Origin: Hoeflea_A sp965228785 | GTDB taxonomy: Bacteria; Pseudomonadota; Alphaproteobacteria; Rhizobiales; Rhizobiaceae | Assembly (NCBI GenBank): GCA_965228785.1 | Contig: CBDDIF010000001.1 | Coordinates: 2,294,001 to 2,358,000, forward strand | Length of the DNA stretch: 64,000 bases | Direction: 5' to 3' | Part shown: one piece after another, positions 34,281 to 42,324 of the stretch | Numbering within the stretch: position 1 is the first letter of the stretch | Layout of the letters: each line of letters opens with the position of its first letter | Translations under genes and position numbers: made by a program | The notes under the pieces: model-generated | The model's database searches: none | The model's input: the letters and a program-made list of their open reading frames with translations, nothing else | Told to the model about the DNA's origin: nothing

Positions 34281-35282
34281 ATGGGATCGAAGTTACTGAC
34301 AGCCTGTTTAACCGGCGTTTTGGCTGCAAATATCGCTGTAGCCGCCGAGCCGGTTGAGCTGAAATATGCCACCGTGGCGCCAGAAACGACGCCGTGGGGC
34401 GTGCATTTTGGAAAGAGCTCGCAAGCTGCGGAAGAAGCCGCCGACGGGTCGCTCAAAATCGAGATGTACTACAGCTCGCAACTCGGCGACGAACCGACAG
34501 TCGTGCGCCAGGTCGTACGCGGTCGCATCGATATTGCGGGGCAGTCAAATACCGCTACGGCGCTTGTTGTGCCCGAATTCGCTTTGCTGGCGGCGCCTTT
34601 CCTTTTCAAGGACGCAGAACAGTCCGATTGCGTGTTCGACAATCACGTCCAGCCGATTTTCGGACCGTTGCTTTATGACAAGGGCTTGGTGCTGCTCTCT
34701 TATATGGAGATCGGCTACCCGTCGCTCTACTCAAAGACTCCGGTCCAGACGGTCGATGATATTCAGGACATGAAAGTGCGGGTCGCGCCGAGCAGCCCCT
34801 ATCCGCTTTACTGGAACGCAACAGGTGCTGCTGCGCTTCCGCTCGGAGGGGCGGATTCAGTTCCGGCGCTCAAGACCGGGCGGGTCAACGCCTTGCACAC
34901 CTCAACAGTTTTCGGACTAGCAGTCGGCTATCACAAACTTGCACCGCATGTGACCTATCTGCCGTCGCATCACGATATCGGCGCCGTGGTCATGAGCAAA
35001 AAGACATGGCTCGAATTGTCTCCGGAGCAGCAAGAAGCCATGATGGTCATGGGCGAGAACGTCAACGAACTGCGCAAGACCATCCGCGATACGGAACAGG
35101 CGCTGCTTGCAAAAGCTGAAGGTGAGGACGGTGCCACTGTATACCGGCCTACCGGTGAAGATCTGGAAGGCTTCAAGGCTCATGCGGCTCAGGCGCAGGC
35201 TGAACTTGTCGAGTCGATCGGAGAAAGCGCCGTTCCGATTTGGCAGAAGATCCAGGCGGCGATCAAGGAATGCGGCGGCTGA
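34281..35282 (+). CDS. dctP: TRAP transporter substrate-binding protein (DctP), second system
   Basis: 333 residues with a signal peptide (MGSKLLTACLTGVLAANIAVA, shortened here to its first 20 residues plus A) and cleavage before EPVELKYATVAP. The conserved ligand-carboxylate Arg is in DMKVRVAPSSPYP near residue 170; NATGAAALPLGGADSVPALK and HDIGAVVMSK are typical. It captures an organic acid in the periplasm. The site GGGAGGACACC precedes the ATG. First gene of an operon dctP-dctQ-dctM-FAD dehydrogenase-aminotransferase-SDR. Confidence 0.92.
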   Translation: MGSKLLTACLTGVLAANIAVAAEPVELKYATVAPETTPWGVHFGKSSQAAEEAADGSLKIEMYYSSQLGDEPTVVRQVVRGRIDIAGQSNTATALVVPEFALLAAPFLFKDAEQSDCVFDNHVQPIFGPLLYDKGLVLLSYMEIGYPSLYSKTPVQTVDDIQDMKVRVAPSSPYPLYWNATGAAALPLGGADSVPALKTGRVNALHTSTVFGLAVGYHKLAPHVTYLPSHHDIGAVVMSKKTWLELSPEQQEAMMVMGENVNELRKTIRDTEQALLAKAEGEDGATVYRPTGEDLEGFKAHAAQAQAELVESIGESAVPIWQKIQAAIKECGG

Positions 35283-35303
35283 TCGCGTCTGGCACTCCTT
35301 GCC

Positions 35304-35795
35304 ATGACCGGGTTCCTCAATGGTCTGCAGTGGATCGAAAAGGCGGTGGCGGCACTGGCTTATGCGCTCGTCACCGGTCTGTTGCTAGCCGGCGTTCTGG
35401 CGAGGGAGTTGTTTTCCACTTCGATCTGGGGATCCGAAAAGATGGCGGTTTTTGCCGCCGTCTATGCAGCCTTTGTGGGCATGACGCTGGCCACCGCAGC
35501 AAATGGGCATTTGCGACCACGCTTTACCGACCACTGGTGGCCGAAAGCCTGGCAGGCCAGTGTCGCCAGGGCAGGCGACATCCTATCCGCCGCGCTCTTC
35601 GTCGGAACCGGAATCATTGCCGCCTCTTACGTTACCGACACTTACCTCAACCATGACCGGGCGATGGTGCTCTACTGGCCACTGTGGATGATCCAAATCA
35701 TCATTCCCTACGCCTTTCTGTCATGTGGTGTGCGTCATGTCGCCTTCGCCGTCCGGCCGGATCTGAAGCCGCGGCCCTTCAACCCGGAGGCTTAG
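35304..35795 (+). CDS. dctQ: TRAP transporter small permease (DctQ), second system
   Basis: 163 residues with four membrane helices. ALVTGLLLAGVLARELFSTSIWGSEKMAVFAAVYAAFVG contains the DctQ-type helix-loop-helix (key piece: ARELFSTSIWGSEK), with GHLRPRFTDHWWP after it. It ends with a short basic tail. It precedes dctM directly: the TAG stop abuts the GTG of the next gene. Confidence 0.9.
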   Translation: MTGFLNGLQWIEKAVAALAYALVTGLLLAGVLARELFSTSIWGSEKMAVFAAVYAAFVGMTLATAANGHLRPRFTDHWWPKAWQASVARAGDILSAALFVGTGIIAASYVTDTYLNHDRAMVLYWPLWMIQIIIPYAFLSCGVRHVAFAVRPDLKPRPFNPEA

Positions 35796-37058
35796 GTGAC
35801 AGCTGTTGTTTTGTTGCTCCTGGTTTTGGCTCTGCTGGTGCTGCGCCAGAGCATCATCCTGATCCTGCTCGTCTGCGCCGGATACATTCAGCTGTTCTAC
35901 GGTGATGGCGATCTCACCTACCTGATCGACGACATATGGACGGCCGTCAATCGCGATATCCTGTTGGCCGTTCCCATGTTCATTCTGGCCGGCAACATCA
36001 TGACACGGGGTTCTATTGCCGAACGGCTGATCGCCCTCATGCGGGCTTTAACCCAATGGTTGCCCGGTGGACTTGCGGTGGCGACCATCCTTTCCTGCGC
36101 GGTATTTGCTGCGATTTCCGGATCGTCTCCGGTCACACTTCTTGCCGTCGGCAGCATTCTCTACCCGGCTTTGATCCGGCAGGGATACGACAAGAAATTC
36201 GCGCTTGGTGCGCTGGCCTCTGGAGGCACTCTCGGTGTCGTCATCCCTCCAAGCATACCAATGATCTTCTATGCCATAGTCACGGAAAACTCGATCAGCG
36301 ACATGTTTCTGGCCGGCCTGCTGCCAGGACTGCTTCTGACCGGGGTGCTCGCGACCTATGCGTTGATCGCCAATCGGAATATCACCAGTCAACCCTTTGC
36401 TCCTGTCGAAGTCGCGCAGGCCTTTCGCAAAGGCATCTTCGCCCTCATGGCTCCGGTCATTTTATTGGGTGGCATTTATTCCGGTTACTTTTCAGCCACC
36501 GAGGCCGCCGGCGTGGCAGTCGGGTATGCGCTGATTGTAGAGGTTTTCATACATCGCGAAATCCGACTGTCGGACTTTTTCGAGCTTGCGGTCGATACAG
36601 CACGGCTTCTCGGCACCATCCTTCCGATTCTGGCTGTTGCAACCAGTGTCAACATTCTGCTGACCGCCGAGCGAGTGCCTCAGGACTTTGCTGCCTGGAT
36701 GACGGGCACGGTCGACGACAAGATCATGTTTCTGATCGCCTTGAATCTGTTCCTCCTGGCCGTGGGATGTCTGATCGACATCGGTTCAGCGATCCTGATG
36801 CTTGCGCCCATATTGTTGCCGGCGGCGATGGCCTACGGCATCGACCCCATTCATTTTGGCGTCATCATGGTGGTCAATCTTGAGATTGGTTACATCACGC
36901 CGCCGATCGGACTTAATCTGATCGTGGCTATGACGGCTTTCAAGGAGCCGTTCATGTTGATCTGTCGCTCGGTCCTGCCGTTCATTGCGCTGATGTTGCT
37001 CGTGCTCGTTGCCGTGGTCTGGCTGCCCGAGCTTTCGCTGGCGTTGCTGGATCGTTGA
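35796..37058 (+). CDS. dctM: TRAP transporter large permease (DctM), second system
   Basis: 420 residues from GTG 35796, with GGAGG (35785-35790 region) upstream and no gap to dctQ. Family blocks: AVPMFILAGNIMTRGSIAERL, LSCAVFAAISGSSPVTLLAVG, PPSIPMIFYAIVTENSI, and the late GCLIDIGSAILMLAPILLP with TPPIGLNL. Forms the Na+-dependent carrier with DctQ. It is about 40 residues shorter than the DctM at 4234, mainly in loops, and the two are not close paralogues. Confidence 0.94.
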   Translation: MTAVVLLLLVLALLVLRQSIILILLVCAGYIQLFYGDGDLTYLIDDIWTAVNRDILLAVPMFILAGNIMTRGSIAERLIALMRALTQWLPGGLAVATILSCAVFAAISGSSPVTLLAVGSILYPALIRQGYDKKFALGALASGGTLGVVIPPSIPMIFYAIVTENSISDMFLAGLLPGLLLTGVLATYALIANRNITSQPFAPVEVAQAFRKGIFALMAPVILLGGIYSGYFSATEAAGVAVGYALIVEVFIHREIRLSDFFELAVDTARLLGTILPILAVATSVNILLTAERVPQDFAAWMTGTVDDKIMFLIALNLFLLAVGCLIDIGSAILMLAPILLPAAMAYGIDPIHFGVIMVVNLEIGYITPPIGLNLIVAMTAFKEPFMLICRSVLPFIALMLLVLVAVVWLPELSLALLDR

Positions 37059-37074
37059 GGCGGGAGGTCGGCGC

Positions 37075-38487
37075 GTGAAAAGCAGTCTGCACTCGGCGTT
37101 GAAGGCGGTGGTCGGTGAGGCCGGATATCTGACAGGACGCGACATCGGACCCAGATATTTCAGCGACTGGCGCGGTGCCGCAGATTTCTGTCCGGATCTG
37201 GTTCTGAGACCTGCCGGTACTGAAGAACTGTCGCGCCTGATGAAACTCTGCAATGCCGAAGACCAGCCCGTTGTTGCCCAGGGCGGCATGACCGGGCTTG
37301 TCGGCGGAGCAAGACCGCAGCGTGGCGAAATCCCAATCTCGTTCGAACGCATGTGCGGCATCGAGGATTTGGATGTTGCCTCAGGCACGGTTACCGTTCG
37401 CGCGGGCACGCCACTGCAAGCCGTGCAGGAACGTGCTGAGCGATGCGGTCTTTTCCTTCCGTTGGATTTGGGTTCGCGCGGATCTTGCACCATCGGTGGC
37501 GTACTGGCGACCAATGCCGGTGGGAACCGTGTTCTGCGTTTCGGTATGGCCCGGGACCAGGCACTCGGTGTCGAAGCGGTCCTGGCCGATGGAACGGTGG
37601 TGAGCAGCATGAGCGGTCTGATCAAGAACAACGCCGGTTACGATCTGAAGCAACTTTTCATTGGCAGCGAGGGCACCCTCGGCCTGATTACCCGGGCGGT
37701 TCTGCAACTTCGTCCTCGCCCGATCAGCCAATCGGTGGCCTTTTGCGCCGTAGATGATTTCGAGGCAATGATTGCGCTTCTCCACATGTTGAAGGGTGAA
37801 CTCGGTTCCACACTCAGTGCCTTCGAGGCGATCTGGAGATTGGCCTACCGTGTCACGGTCGACCACGTCCCGGGAGTTCGGGCGCCGATTGTCGGCGATC
37901 ACGCGTTCTACGTGCTGGTTGAAACGCTGGGCGGAGACCCAGATCGCGATGGCGCGCATTTCGAGCGGGTGCTTGGCGCGGCGCTTGAGAGCGGGACCGT
38001 CGCCGATGCCGTGATCGCGCAATCGCAGGCGGATATCAGCGCTTTTTGGCAGGTTCGCGATGGCCTGGCCGAAGGGATGAAACGGCAGCAGCCTGCGGTT
38101 AGCTACGATGTCAGCCTGTCTCTCGGCAAAACCCACCATTTCTGCCGCGAGGTGGAACGGCGCCTGACGAAAGTGTGGGCCGATATGGTCGTGTTCGTCG
38201 CCGGTCATCTCGGTGACGGAAATCTGCATCTCGTCATCAAGGCTGGTGACCGCGAACCACAGCCGGCAGAGGCAATGGACGACATAGTCTATGGGCTGAT
38301 CAGCGAGCTCGGTGGTTCGATCTCTGCCGAGCATGGGATAGGACTGTCCAAGCGTCGCTATCTTCCTTTCAGCCGCAGTCCTGGCGAACTGCAGTTGATG
38401 CGGTCGCTTAAGCGGGCCCTGGATCCTGGCAACCTGCTCGGCCGTGGGCGAATATTGTCGCCTGAAGGGTTTGAAAATTCGCGATGA
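37075..38487 (+). CDS. FAD-binding 2-hydroxyacid dehydrogenase (GlcD / D-2-hydroxyglutarate dehydrogenase-like)
   Basis: 470 residues from GTG 37075, seven bases after GGGAGG. The N-terminal PCMH FAD domain has VVAQGGMTGLVGGARP and CTIGGVLATNAGGNRVLRFG; the C-terminal FAD-oxidase domain carries VFVAGHLGDGNLHLV and the metal/substrate motif SAEHGIGLSKRRYL. Family enzymes oxidise D-lactate, glycolate or D-2-hydroxyglutarate to 2-oxoacids, with electrons going to quinone or electron-transfer flavoprotein. Being in the TRAP operon, it probably oxidises the imported hydroxyacid. An upstream in-frame ATG (37009) lies inside dctM. Confidence 0.9.
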   Translation: MKSSLHSALKAVVGEAGYLTGRDIGPRYFSDWRGAADFCPDLVLRPAGTEELSRLMKLCNAEDQPVVAQGGMTGLVGGARPQRGEIPISFERMCGIEDLDVASGTVTVRAGTPLQAVQERAERCGLFLPLDLGSRGSCTIGGVLATNAGGNRVLRFGMARDQALGVEAVLADGTVVSSMSGLIKNNAGYDLKQLFIGSEGTLGLITRAVLQLRPRPISQSVAFCAVDDFEAMIALLHMLKGELGSTLSAFEAIWRLAYRVTVDHVPGVRAPIVGDHAFYVLVETLGGDPDRDGAHFERVLGAALESGTVADAVIAQSQADISAFWQVRDGLAEGMKRQQPAVSYDVSLSLGKTHHFCREVERRLTKVWADMVVFVAGHLGDGNLHLVIKAGDREPQPAEAMDDIVYGLISELGGSISAEHGIGLSKRRYLPFSRSPGELQLMRSLKRALDPGNLLGRGRILSPEGFENSR

Positions 38488-38503
38488 GACAGGAGACCGC
38501 CCG

Positions 38504-39745
38504 GTGACATTTGACATGAAACAACTCTATCGCGGTGGACTGCCGGCACCGGCAGCGCCGTTTGGCGGTTACCCGAAATTCAATTTCGTCGGTGGTCATA
38601 ACGATGCGGCCAGCATCCCGGTAAGCGATCTTATTGCTGCCGCGCAGCGCAGTTTGGAGGTGGGCGGACGAACACTCGCCACCTACGGCCTGACCAGCGG
38701 GCCCCAGGGTCATCTTCCTCTACGCGAGTTCATTGCCCGGAGAATGACTGACAGCGCAGGAATGTCGGACACCGCCAAGGAGGTGCTGGTAACGTCGGGT
38801 TCTCTGCAAGCCCTCGACCTGGTGTTCCGGTTGCTTCTTACACCAGGGGATGCGGTCATTGTAGAGAGCGCCACCTATGGCGGCGCGCTTGCACGGCTGC
38901 GGCGTGAGGGTGTTGTTTGTCGAGGTGTGCAACAGGATGAAGCGGGGATCGATCCGGTACATCTGGAACAATTGCTGTCGGAACAGCAGGCTGCCGGATG
39001 CCCCGCGAAGCTCATTTACACCATCCCCACTGTGCAGAACCCGACCGGCGGCGTCATGTCACTGCAGCGACGGCATGAGGTTCTGGCGCTTGCCGAGCGC
39101 TTCGGTTGTGCCGTGTTCGAGGACGATTGCTATGCGGACCTCCTCTGGGATGGCGAGCGCCCGCCAGCTCTTCGGGCTCTCGACCGCTCTGGCCGAGTGA
39201 TCTATTGCGGCTCGTTTTCGAAGTCGATCGCCCCGGCTCTTCGTGTCGGCTATTTGGTGGCAGACGAGTCGGTGCTTTTGCAGCTTCTACCACTGAAGAC
39301 CGACGCGGGTACCGGAGCCCTTGAACAGATGGTGCTTGCAGAGTTTTGCGCGCAGCACTTCGCAAGCCATATCGAGCAACTCACGCAAGTCCTGCACCGA
39401 AAAAGTCAGATCATGGTAGCAGCGCTCCAGGAGAATTTCGGCGCGACGGCTGAATTCGAAATGCCCAAAGGCGGCATCTTTATCTGGATCTCGTTGCCTC
39501 ACCAGGTTGACACGACAGTTCTGGCCGCGGCAGCGATCGAACACGGGGTTGCGCTCAATCCGGGTGCCGATTGGACGGTCGACGGCGAGAACAATCGGCA
39601 TCGGATGCGGCTCTGTTTCGGTCATCCAGATGAACAGACGATCCGTGAAGGGGTCGCAAAACTCGCGGAAATCTGTCACGCGCGTTTCGGTGTGCCGGAA
39701 CGCGGGTCGAACAGGATACGACGGAGCGGGGATGGCCTGGCATGA
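38504..39745 (+). CDS. PLP-dependent aminotransferase, class I/II (2-aminoadipate transaminase/LysN-like)
   Basis: 413 residues from GTG 38504, eight bases after AGGAG. Fold type I: GLTSGPQGHLPLREFIARR, SGSLQALDLVF, IPTVQNPTGG, the FEDDCYADL Asp/Tyr pair for the cofactor ring, and PLP-binding Lys240 in CGSFSKSIAPALRVGY. It resembles the catalytic part of MocR proteins but has no helix-turn-helix. It would convert the 2-oxoacid made by the preceding dehydrogenase into an amino acid, or the reverse. The SDR ATG overlaps its stop. Confidence 0.9.
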   Translation: MTFDMKQLYRGGLPAPAAPFGGYPKFNFVGGHNDAASIPVSDLIAAAQRSLEVGGRTLATYGLTSGPQGHLPLREFIARRMTDSAGMSDTAKEVLVTSGSLQALDLVFRLLLTPGDAVIVESATYGGALARLRREGVVCRGVQQDEAGIDPVHLEQLLSEQQAAGCPAKLIYTIPTVQNPTGGVMSLQRRHEVLALAERFGCAVFEDDCYADLLWDGERPPALRALDRSGRVIYCGSFSKSIAPALRVGYLVADESVLLQLLPLKTDAGTGALEQMVLAEFCAQHFASHIEQLTQVLHRKSQIMVAALQENFGATAEFEMPKGGIFIWISLPHQVDTTVLAAAAIEHGVALNPGADWTVDGENNRHRMRLCFGHPDEQTIREGVAKLAEICHARFGVPERGSNRIRRSGDGLA

Positions 39746-40536
39746 CCAGGAAATTTCATGGCAAATGCGTCTTGATCACTGGAGCTGCAGGCGGTCTTGG
39801 CAGCGCAGCAGCACGGAGCTTCGCCGAGCAGGGGGCTGATCTGATTCTGTCGGACTACAACGGTTCGGCGCTTGCATCGGTCTGTGACGACGTGTCCGGT
39901 GAAAGCGGCTGTGCGGTCGAGTCGTTGGCCGGTGATATTGCCGTTGAAACGCTGTCGAGAGATTTGGTTGCTCTGGCGCTCAATCGCTTCGGTAGGCTGG
40001 ATGTCGCCATCAACAATGCGGGTATCGGTCAGAGCGCTTTTGAAAAACTGCCGAAGACCAGTTCAGACGAGGCGCGGCGAATTGTTGATGTTAACCTGAT
40101 GGGCGTGCTTTACGCCATGAAACACCAATTGCCGACGATGGAGCGGCAGTTTCGCGAAACTGGTACTGGTGGCGTCATCGTCAATACAGCGTCTGTCGCC
40201 GGTGTGACCGGTGCAGCCGGAGTTGCCGTTTATGCAGCCGCCAAGCACGGTGTCGTCGGTCTGACCCGTTCGACTGCCCAGGAATATGCAAGGCTCGGCA
40301 TCAGGATCAATGCGGTTTGTCCGTCGTTCGTGCGAACACCGATGGCAACGAAGTTGATTGAAAACGACGATGGCGGCAAAGGCCTGACCGAACAGCAGAT
40401 GGTGCGTGGCATTCCGATGGCGCGTTTAGCCGAGGTCAATGAGGTCGTAGAGGCATTTCTCTTTGCCGCTTCGCCGGAGAACAGTTTCATGACTGGTCAG
40501 ACGCTGCACGTCGACGGCGGTCTGACGGCTTATTGA
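39742..40536 (+). CDS. SDR-family oxidoreductase B (paralogue of 20810-21604)
   Basis: 264 residues; ATG overlaps the aminotransferase stop by four bases, implying translational coupling. Motifs TGAAGGLGSA, NNAG, TASVAGVTGAAG, YAAAKHG and TGQTLHVDGGLTAY match paralogue A closely. Compared with A it is in a different operon context, so the pair may have the same chemistry on two pathways. Last gene of the TRAP operon; six bases separate it from the end of convergent ldh B. Confidence 0.9.
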   Translation: MTRKFHGKCVLITGAAGGLGSAAARSFAEQGADLILSDYNGSALASVCDDVSGESGCAVESLAGDIAVETLSRDLVALALNRFGRLDVAINNAGIGQSAFEKLPKTSSDEARRIVDVNLMGVLYAMKHQLPTMERQFRETGTGGVIVNTASVAGVTGAAGVAVYAAAKHGVVGLTRSTAQEYARLGIRINAVCPSFVRTPMATKLIENDDGGKGLTEQQMVRGIPMARLAEVNEVVEAFLFAASPENSFMTGQTLHVDGGLTAY

Positions 40537-40542
40537 TCACAT

Positions 40543-41616
40543 CTAGACTTGGTCGAGGATCGTACTGATTGCGTCATCCGTCAGGCCGACGGATCCGGCG
40601 GCCTCGATGATCTGGGCCCAGGTGGCGTCGTCAATCGGGATGCCGTTTTGTCCGCGTTCAATCCGCGTTTCGCGTTCCAGGTCACCGGGAAACCGGACGA
40701 TATCGGTGCCCGGCGCAGGCGGGGAGTCCTTGACCCAGTCGGTGTAGGCGTCAAGGTCTTCGTAAAACGCTTCGGCGCCACCGAAGACGTTCGGGTCGAT
40801 CAGGATCGCCAGCATGTTGTTGATAATGCGGTCCGGAACGATGCGATCGGGCAGGTAGGCCCCGCCGCCGGAGAGTGATCCGCCGAGTATGTCGCAGATC
40901 AAAGCCAGGCCGGATCCCTTGTGCAGTCCCATGGCGCGAAGGGCGCCGCGTGGCTCTTCGAACATCACCTTGGGGTCGTCGGTGGGGTTGCCCTCGTGGT
41001 CGATCAGGCATCCTTCGGGGGCTTTCTGACCCTTCAGGTAAGCTACGCGGGTCTTGCCCTGGGCGATGGTGCTGGTCGCCATGTCGAGCAGGAACATGGG
41101 GTGTCGGTCAGAAGCCGGAATGGCAGTGCAGTAGGGATTTGTTGAAAAGCGGGAGTCGCTGCCGCCAAAGGGAGCGACCAGGGAGTTGGGCGACAGGACG
41201 TTGACATAGTGGATTGCGATGAAGCCCGCTCCGGCGGCCATCTCGCCCCAGTCTCCGATGCGGCCGATGTGGAAACTGTTGCGAAGCGACAGCACTGCGA
41301 TGTGTTGTTGGCGGGCGCGGTCGATCGCCCATTCCATCGCCTGTCGCGCGACGCACTGGCCGAACCCACGATGGCCGTCGACCAGCAGAAAAGGGCCTTT
41401 GTCCTGCACGGTCTCGGCCCTGGCATCGGGAACCAACTGGCCGGCAGCAATGCCCGCCATATATGCGGGGATCATGCCGACGCCATGGCTGTCGTGACCG
41501 GTGAGATTGGCTTCGACCAGAATGCGGGCGACCTCTTTGGCTGTGGCATCGCTGCCGCCGCCTTTGCTCACTATCGCGGTCGTCAATTCCCTCAATCGAT
41601 CGGCATTGATCAGCAT
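40543..41616 (-). CDS. Ldh-family NAD(P)H oxidoreductase, paralogue B
   Basis: 357 residues, same family and length as paralogue A (29844-30917). GHDSHGVG is at residues 40-47; SPNSLVAPFGG and MATSTIAQGK follow. Residues 88-340 differ from A at only about six positions, the N-terminal 87 at about 27. It is transcribed alone towards the TRAP operon and has its own 111-base upstream gap before the end of the HD-domain gene. Which of A or B is the ancestral local gene cannot be told here. Confidence 0.9.
   Translation of the reverse strand: MLINADRLRELTTAIVSKGGGSDATAKEVARILVEANLTGHDSHGVGMIPAYMAGIAAGQLVPDARAETVQDKGPFLLVDGHRGFGQCVARQAMEWAIDRARQQHIAVLSLRNSFHIGRIGDWGEMAAGAGFIAIHYVNVLSPNSLVAPFGGSDSRFSTNPYCTAIPASDRHPMFLLDMATSTIAQGKTRVAYLKGQKAPEGCLIDHEGNPTDDPKVMFEEPRGALRAMGLHKGSGLALICDILGGSLSGGGAYLPDRIVPDRIINNMLAILIDPNVFGGAEAFYEDLDAYTDWVKDSPPAPGTDIVRFPGDLERETRIERGQNGIPIDDATWAQIIEAAGSVGLTDDAISTILDQV
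40581..41419. repeat. Near-identical block shared with 29882-30720
   Basis: Second copy of the ldh-derived direct repeat. Alignment is collinear with no gap. Sequence outside the genes, on both sides, is unrelated, so the shared tract is confined to coding DNA. Confidence 0.85.
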
Positions 41617-41727
41617 TGCATTACCCCGCTTGAAAACCAGATCGTTCTAGCGGCTTTGCGCGCGGTCAACCAGCACCGATGATTCGCATCATTGATCGGG
41701 CCTTCAGTACCTGAGCGAGTCTTGGCA

Positions 41728-42324
41728 TCAGGCAAGGGACTCGCAGTGAGCGTCGACGACCCGTTGCAAAAGCGGTGCGTAGTGCCAGAAATCAGGCGTC
41801 TCGACCGCCGGATCCTTGCCCTCGTCATCCCAGTAGCGGACCTGGACAATGGCCTTGAGGTTGGGGTTAGCGGCAAATTCGGTCGCTTCAATCTCGGTCA
41901 TCGGACCACCCTGCAGGTTGAGCGTGTGCACAGATGCGTCCGACAGCTTGCCAAAATAGGAACCGTCCGTGGCGCAAAGATAGCGTTTGGCGGCCACGTG
42001 GTGACGCACGCAGTCCGTCACGATTGACGGGAAGAACCGCTCCAGGACGCGCGCGCCTGCTTCGTCGTGGTGATTGTCGATGCCCTGTTCCAGCGCATCG
42101 TCCGGAAACTCGTTGGTGTAGTGGCCAATATCGTGCAGCAGCGCAGCAGCAACCAGTTCGTCGGACGCGTCGGCGTATTCCGCCAACTGTGCGCCCTGCA
42201 ACATGTGTTGTGACATAGTCACCTGCTCGCCGAGATACGACTCCGCACCGCGCCGTTCGAAGATGTCGCCGATAAAGGCGACGATGTTGCCGGGGTTCAG
42301 TTCAGAGATATCTGGCCGGGTCAT
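41728..42324 (-). CDS. HD-domain mixed-valent diiron oxygenase, PhnZ/TmpB-like
   Basis: 198 residues from ATG 42324. It carries the whole PhnZ-type set, not just a generic HD motif: lid residues Tyr30 and Glu33 in SYLGEQVTMSQH, iron ligands His40, His64-Asp65 in LLHDIGH, His85/86 in NHHDEAG, His108/109 in VRHHVAAKRYL and Asp166/167 in RYWDDEGK. Known enzymes (PhnZ, TmpB) cut the C-P bond of a 1-hydroxyphosphonate using O2, releasing phosphate and a carboxylic acid. It overlaps the end of the 2OG-dioxygenase gene by four bases; that partner would make the 1-hydroxy compound. Substrate specificity is inferred. Confidence 0.85.
   Translation of the reverse strand: MTRPDISELNPGNIVAFIGDIFERRGAESYLGEQVTMSQHMLQGAQLAEYADASDELVAAALLHDIGHYTNEFPDDALEQGIDNHHDEAGARVLERFFPSIVTDCVRHHVAAKRYLCATDGSYFGKLSDASVHTLNLQGGPMTEIEATEFAANPNLKAIVQVRYWDDEGKDPAVETPDFWHYAPLLQRVVDAHCESLA

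Noticed and set aside
37381..38517. 378-codon minus-strand open frame
   Set aside because: Antisense to the GlcD-like dehydrogenase, which has full motifs; treated as a shadow.
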